Part shown: positions 4,739 through 7,358 of the stretch, piece by piece | Numbering within the stretch: the first letter of the stretch is position 1 | Layout: each line of letters begins with the position of its first letter | Source of the DNA: Bacteroidota bacterium | Lineage (GTDB): Bacteria; Bacteroidota; Rhodothermia; Balneolales; HLUCCA01 | DNA length: 7,358 bases | Reading direction: 5' to 3' | Assembly (NCBI GenBank): GCA_003448835.1 | Contig: DLXM01000186.1 | Coordinates: 1 to 7,358 of the forward strand | The notes under the pieces: generated by a model | Told to the model about the DNA's origin: nothing | The model's input: the letters and a program-made list of their open reading frames with translations, nothing else | The model's database searches: none | Made by a program: the position numbers and the translations under genes

Positions 4739-7358
4739 ATGCGCCGTATCATCTCAGCTTTGTTGTTAATAATATTTATTTCCGGTTGTGGATCCGGATT
4801 AAAGCAACGTTGGGGTGATTTTAATGCCTATTATAACACGTTTTATAATGCCCAAAACAGCTATAAAAATGGAATCCGTTCTGTAGAATCTCAGGCATAT
4901 GTAATTAATGCTGAGCGACCAATTCGGATCCACCGTACTCCGGTTCGAGCCGGACAATCTGATTTTGAAAAAGCAATTGAAAAGTCAGCTGATGTTTTGC
5001 GTGATCATTCCAATTCGAAGTGGGTTGATGATGCACTACTGCTTATCGGGAAGTCGTATTTTTATCAATCTCAGTTCTTTTCAGCAGAACAGAAATTTAA
5101 TGAAGTCCTTGCTGCTACAGCGAATCAATCCAGCAGGCAGGAAGCGGTCTTATGGAAAGGGCTTATCTATCTTGAAACGAATCGAATATCTGAGGGGCTC
5201 AATTATGTTGATGGAGTTATTGATTCAGATGAATATGAATGGGATGAACAGACTTTAGCTGAGCTTCAACTTGTTCTGGCACAATTATATATTGAAAATG
5301 ATGAATTTGATGCAGCCGCGGCGGCACTATCATCAGGATTACCTGATATAAGAGATGAATTGCTTCGTTCTCGGGGACATTTTTTATATGGCCAAATACT
5401 TCAACGCCAACAGGATTATCAGAATGCATTGAATGCTTATCGAAGTGTGAGTCGAAAATATCCTGAATATCAATTGTTATACCTGGCTCAAGTCAAACAA
5501 AACGAAATTTTGAGGGAAATGGGTAGACATGATGAGGCGATAAGAAATCTTAATTCGATGACCAGGGATGATAAAAATTTTGATCAGGTAGGCGATCTCA
5601 ATTACGAAATTGGACGCACTCTTCAATACAAGGGTGAAGTTGATGAAGCATTTCTTTTGCTAAATGAAGTCTTGTATAGTAGTATTCGTCCGCCAGCGAG
5701 AGAAACAATTTCAAAAAGTCATTTTGCGATTGCTGAGCTTTATCGATTTGATTTTCAGAACTACCGACTCGCTGCTGCCCATTATGATTCCGCATCTCGT
5801 GGTTCAACTGATTTAGAAAGACTTCCCGAATATTTTAATGCCGCTGAAATGGCAAAATCTTTTGGTGATTTCACCAGGTTAAATGCTCAAGTCAATGAAA
5901 TGGATAGTCTGTTATGGTTGGCATCTCTACCTGAAGATGAATTTGAACAAGTTATTGAAGATATCAGAATTGAACGCCAGGCGGAATATGAAAGACAACA
6001 ACGTCAGGAACAACTTCGAGGAACTACACTGGTAAATGTAAATCCAGGACAAAATAATCAACAGAATTCAAGAGAATACGGGTTTTTAAATCATTTGAAT
6101 CCGGAGATGGTTCGTCAGGCATCAGAATCCTTTGCTGCTCTGTGGGATGAACGCCCGCTTGTTGATAACTGGCGTCGGTTACAAGCCGTTAGATCATCGG
6201 GTGGAAGAAGTTCTGGGTTTGCAAGTGATACTTCTGAAGATTCAACTTCTATTACTGCCTCTAACTCATTATCAAGTGATCATCTCAATATTGATTTATC
6301 TGTAATTCCATTTGATTCAACAGCTAAATTATCCATGCAAGATCGTCTTGCTGCGGTATCATACGAAATGGGGAATGTTTTTTATTTGAATCTGGATTTA
6401 CCGGATTCAGCATTAGTATATTACGATAGAGCTATTTACGAATTTGAAGATGCATCTATTCGACCTCAAGCAATTTATACCAAAGCCGATATCTATCTTT
6501 CAAAACAGGACACATCCTCAGCTCAAAAGTATATTAACCTAATGATTGATGAGTATCCGAATAATAGGATAACCGAGCGTTTGTTAGTCCGTTTGGGTAG
6601 GGTCTCGGAATCTGATATTTATATTTCTGAAGATGAAATCATTTCAAGTGCTTTTGAATCATTAAAAAAGGAGATTTTAGGTATAAGTCCTGATGAAAAG
6701 TTATTCAAACTAGTTGAATTTCAGTATTTACATCCAGAAACCCCGTTCGACGCATCCATTTTTATGATGAAATCGATGGCTTATGCCCAACTTGCCATGC
6801 AAGAAATTGAATTTGAGGAACGGCTTGCCAATTACAACTCTGAAGTTGATAAGTGGAATGATAAACTGACTAAGTTTGAGACAATAAAAGATTCAGTGCG
6901 AATTGAACTCCAGGCAGATTCATTAGATCAAGGTATACGTGACTCTTTGACTGTGATTATGGATTCGGTTTTAACAGCTCCCAATTTAGATGTATTTTTT
7001 CCATATATAGGAGCAAACTGGGATAGTACAAGGTATTTTTTAAATCGGATTATCACAGATCACTCGGGTTCATCGGTTGCAGATCAGGCTAAAATACTCT
7101 ACACAGAAATCGATTTGCCGGAATCTCTCAGAATTTTACCAACTGATACGATTCAGGTTGAGTTGGGTGATTCATTGAGTTCTGATTCAACTTCAATTGA
7201 AGATAGTCTCGAGATTATGGATCCACCGCCATTTGAACAAGATGAATCAGAACTAACTCCTGATTCGACAAAAGTTCTGTTACCTGATTCTACGAGAGCT
7301 AAACCGGTCCCTGATACCACTCGTGTTCCAGTTCCAGACTCGACAAGAGTACAACAGC
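4739..7358 (+). CDS. PorW/SprE-like TPR lipoprotein of the type IX secretion system (3' end outside window)
   Basis: The frame is open for 873 codons from the ATG at 4739 to the window edge. The protein starts MRRIISALLLIIFISGC, a lipoprotein signal with lipobox ISGC and lipidation at C17. WGDFNAYYNTFYNAQNSYKNG (24-44) matches the conserved Asn/Tyr-rich opening of SprE/PorW. Residues about 72-400 are TPR-like helical repeats, for example around 75-125, 210-240 and 285-312. YGFLNHLNPE followed by ALWDERPLVDNWRR (447-480) matches the conserved WGNRPLEDNWRR-type block of this family. More TPR-like helices follow at about 535-620. The last part is acidic and Ser/Asp/Thr-rich, with PDST repeats. 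PorW/SprE is an outer-membrane-associated lipoprotein needed for type IX secretion and, in gliders, motility. The start lies 4 nt after the pyk stop, so the two genes are probably one transcript. A generic TPR lipoprotein is the alternative. Confidence 0.78.
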   Translation, partial: MRRIISALLLIIFISGCGSGLKQRWGDFNAYYNTFYNAQNSYKNGIRSVESQAYVINAERPIRIHRTPVRAGQSDFEKAIEKSADVLRDHSNSKWVDDALLLIGKSYFYQSQFFSAEQKFNEVLAATANQSSRQEAVLWKGLIYLETNRISEGLNYVDGVIDSDEYEWDEQTLAELQLVLAQLYIENDEFDAAAAALSSGLPDIRDELLRSRGHFLYGQILQRQQDYQNALNAYRSVSRKYPEYQLLYLAQVKQNEILREMGRHDEAIRNLNSMTRDDKNFDQVGDLNYEIGRTLQYKGEVDEAFLLLNEVLYSSIRPPARETISKSHFAIAELYRFDFQNYRLAAAHYDSASRGSTDLERLPEYFNAAEMAKSFGDFTRLNAQVNEMDSLLWLASLPEDEFEQVIEDIRIERQAEYERQQRQEQLRGTTLVNVNPGQNNQQNSREYGFLNHLNPEMVRQASESFAALWDERPLVDNWRRLQAVRSSGGRSSGFASDTSEDSTSITASNSLSSDHLNIDLSVIPFDSTAKLSMQDRLAAVSYEMGNVFYLNLDLPDSALVYYDRAIYEFEDASIRPQAIYTKADIYLSKQDTSSAQKYINLMIDEYPNNRITERLLVRLGRVSESDIYISEDEIISSAFESLKKEILGISPDEKLFKLVEFQYLHPETPFDASIFMMKSMAYAQLAMQEIEFEERLANYNSEVDKWNDKLTKFETIKDSVRIELQADSLDQGIRDSLTVIMDSVLTAPNLDVFFPYIGANWDSTRYFLNRIITDHSGSSVADQAKILYTEIDLPESLRILPTDTIQVELGDSLSSDSTSIEDSLEIMDPPPFEQDESELTPDSTKVLLPDSTRAKPVPDTTRVPVPDSTRVQQ
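7259..7348 (+). repeat. Coding repeat: four PDSTR-like units near the open end of the TPR lipoprotein
   Basis: The units are PDSTK (7259-7273), PDSTR (7283-7297), PDTTR (7310-7324) and PDSTR (7334-7348), spaced 8-9 residues apart. The codons vary between copies (for example TCG, TCT and ACC at the third position), so the pattern is kept at protein level rather than being fresh DNA slippage. The composition suggests a disordered, extended linker. The array may continue past the window edge. Confidence 0.8.

Noticed and set aside
4908..5258. Plus-strand 116-codon frame
   Set aside because: It lies in another frame inside the long lipoprotein gene, whose frame has a signal peptide, TPR-like helices and family motifs.

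Overview
The window looks like a chromosomal segment from a member of the Bacteroidota/Balneolota/Rhodothermota branch. Two host proteins point there: a GWxTD-domain lipoprotein and a large TPR lipoprotein with the hallmark features of PorW/SprE of the type IX secretion system. The host genes are AT-rich and mostly lack strong Shine-Dalgarno sequences, which fits. The exact phylum is an inference.

Layout. Bases 1-17 are the end of a host intergenic region. An apparently complete IS110-family insertion sequence occupies about 18-1397, with a DEDD/serine transposase at 272-1324. A short host intergenic stretch with a 7-bp tandem repeat follows (1398-1640). Next come a GWxTD lipoprotein on the minus strand (1641-3068), a divergent intergenic region (3069-3297), pyruvate kinase on the plus strand (3298-4734), and, 4 nt later, the PorW/SprE-like lipoprotein (4739 to the window edge, open at its 3' end).

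Main result. The untranslated left end of the insertion sequence can be read as a complete bridge RNA (about 44-240). It has a 5' stem-loop, a target-binding loop and a donor-binding loop. All four guide segments can be matched to DNA in this window. The left-donor guide matches the right terminus, the right-donor guide pairs with the left terminus, and the two target guides match the left and right host flanks. Together these place the element between two CT core dinucleotides (18-19 and 1396-1397).

The reconstructed empty target reads like the last stem arm and U-tract of an intrinsic terminator. The bridge RNA therefore appears to be set to insert the element into terminators. Both element ends carry sequence that would restore a terminator-like structure after insertion.

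The host genes form two divergent units: gwxtd to the left, and pyk plus porW-like to the right, probably co-transcribed. The pyruvate kinase carries the residue signature of K+-independent enzymes.
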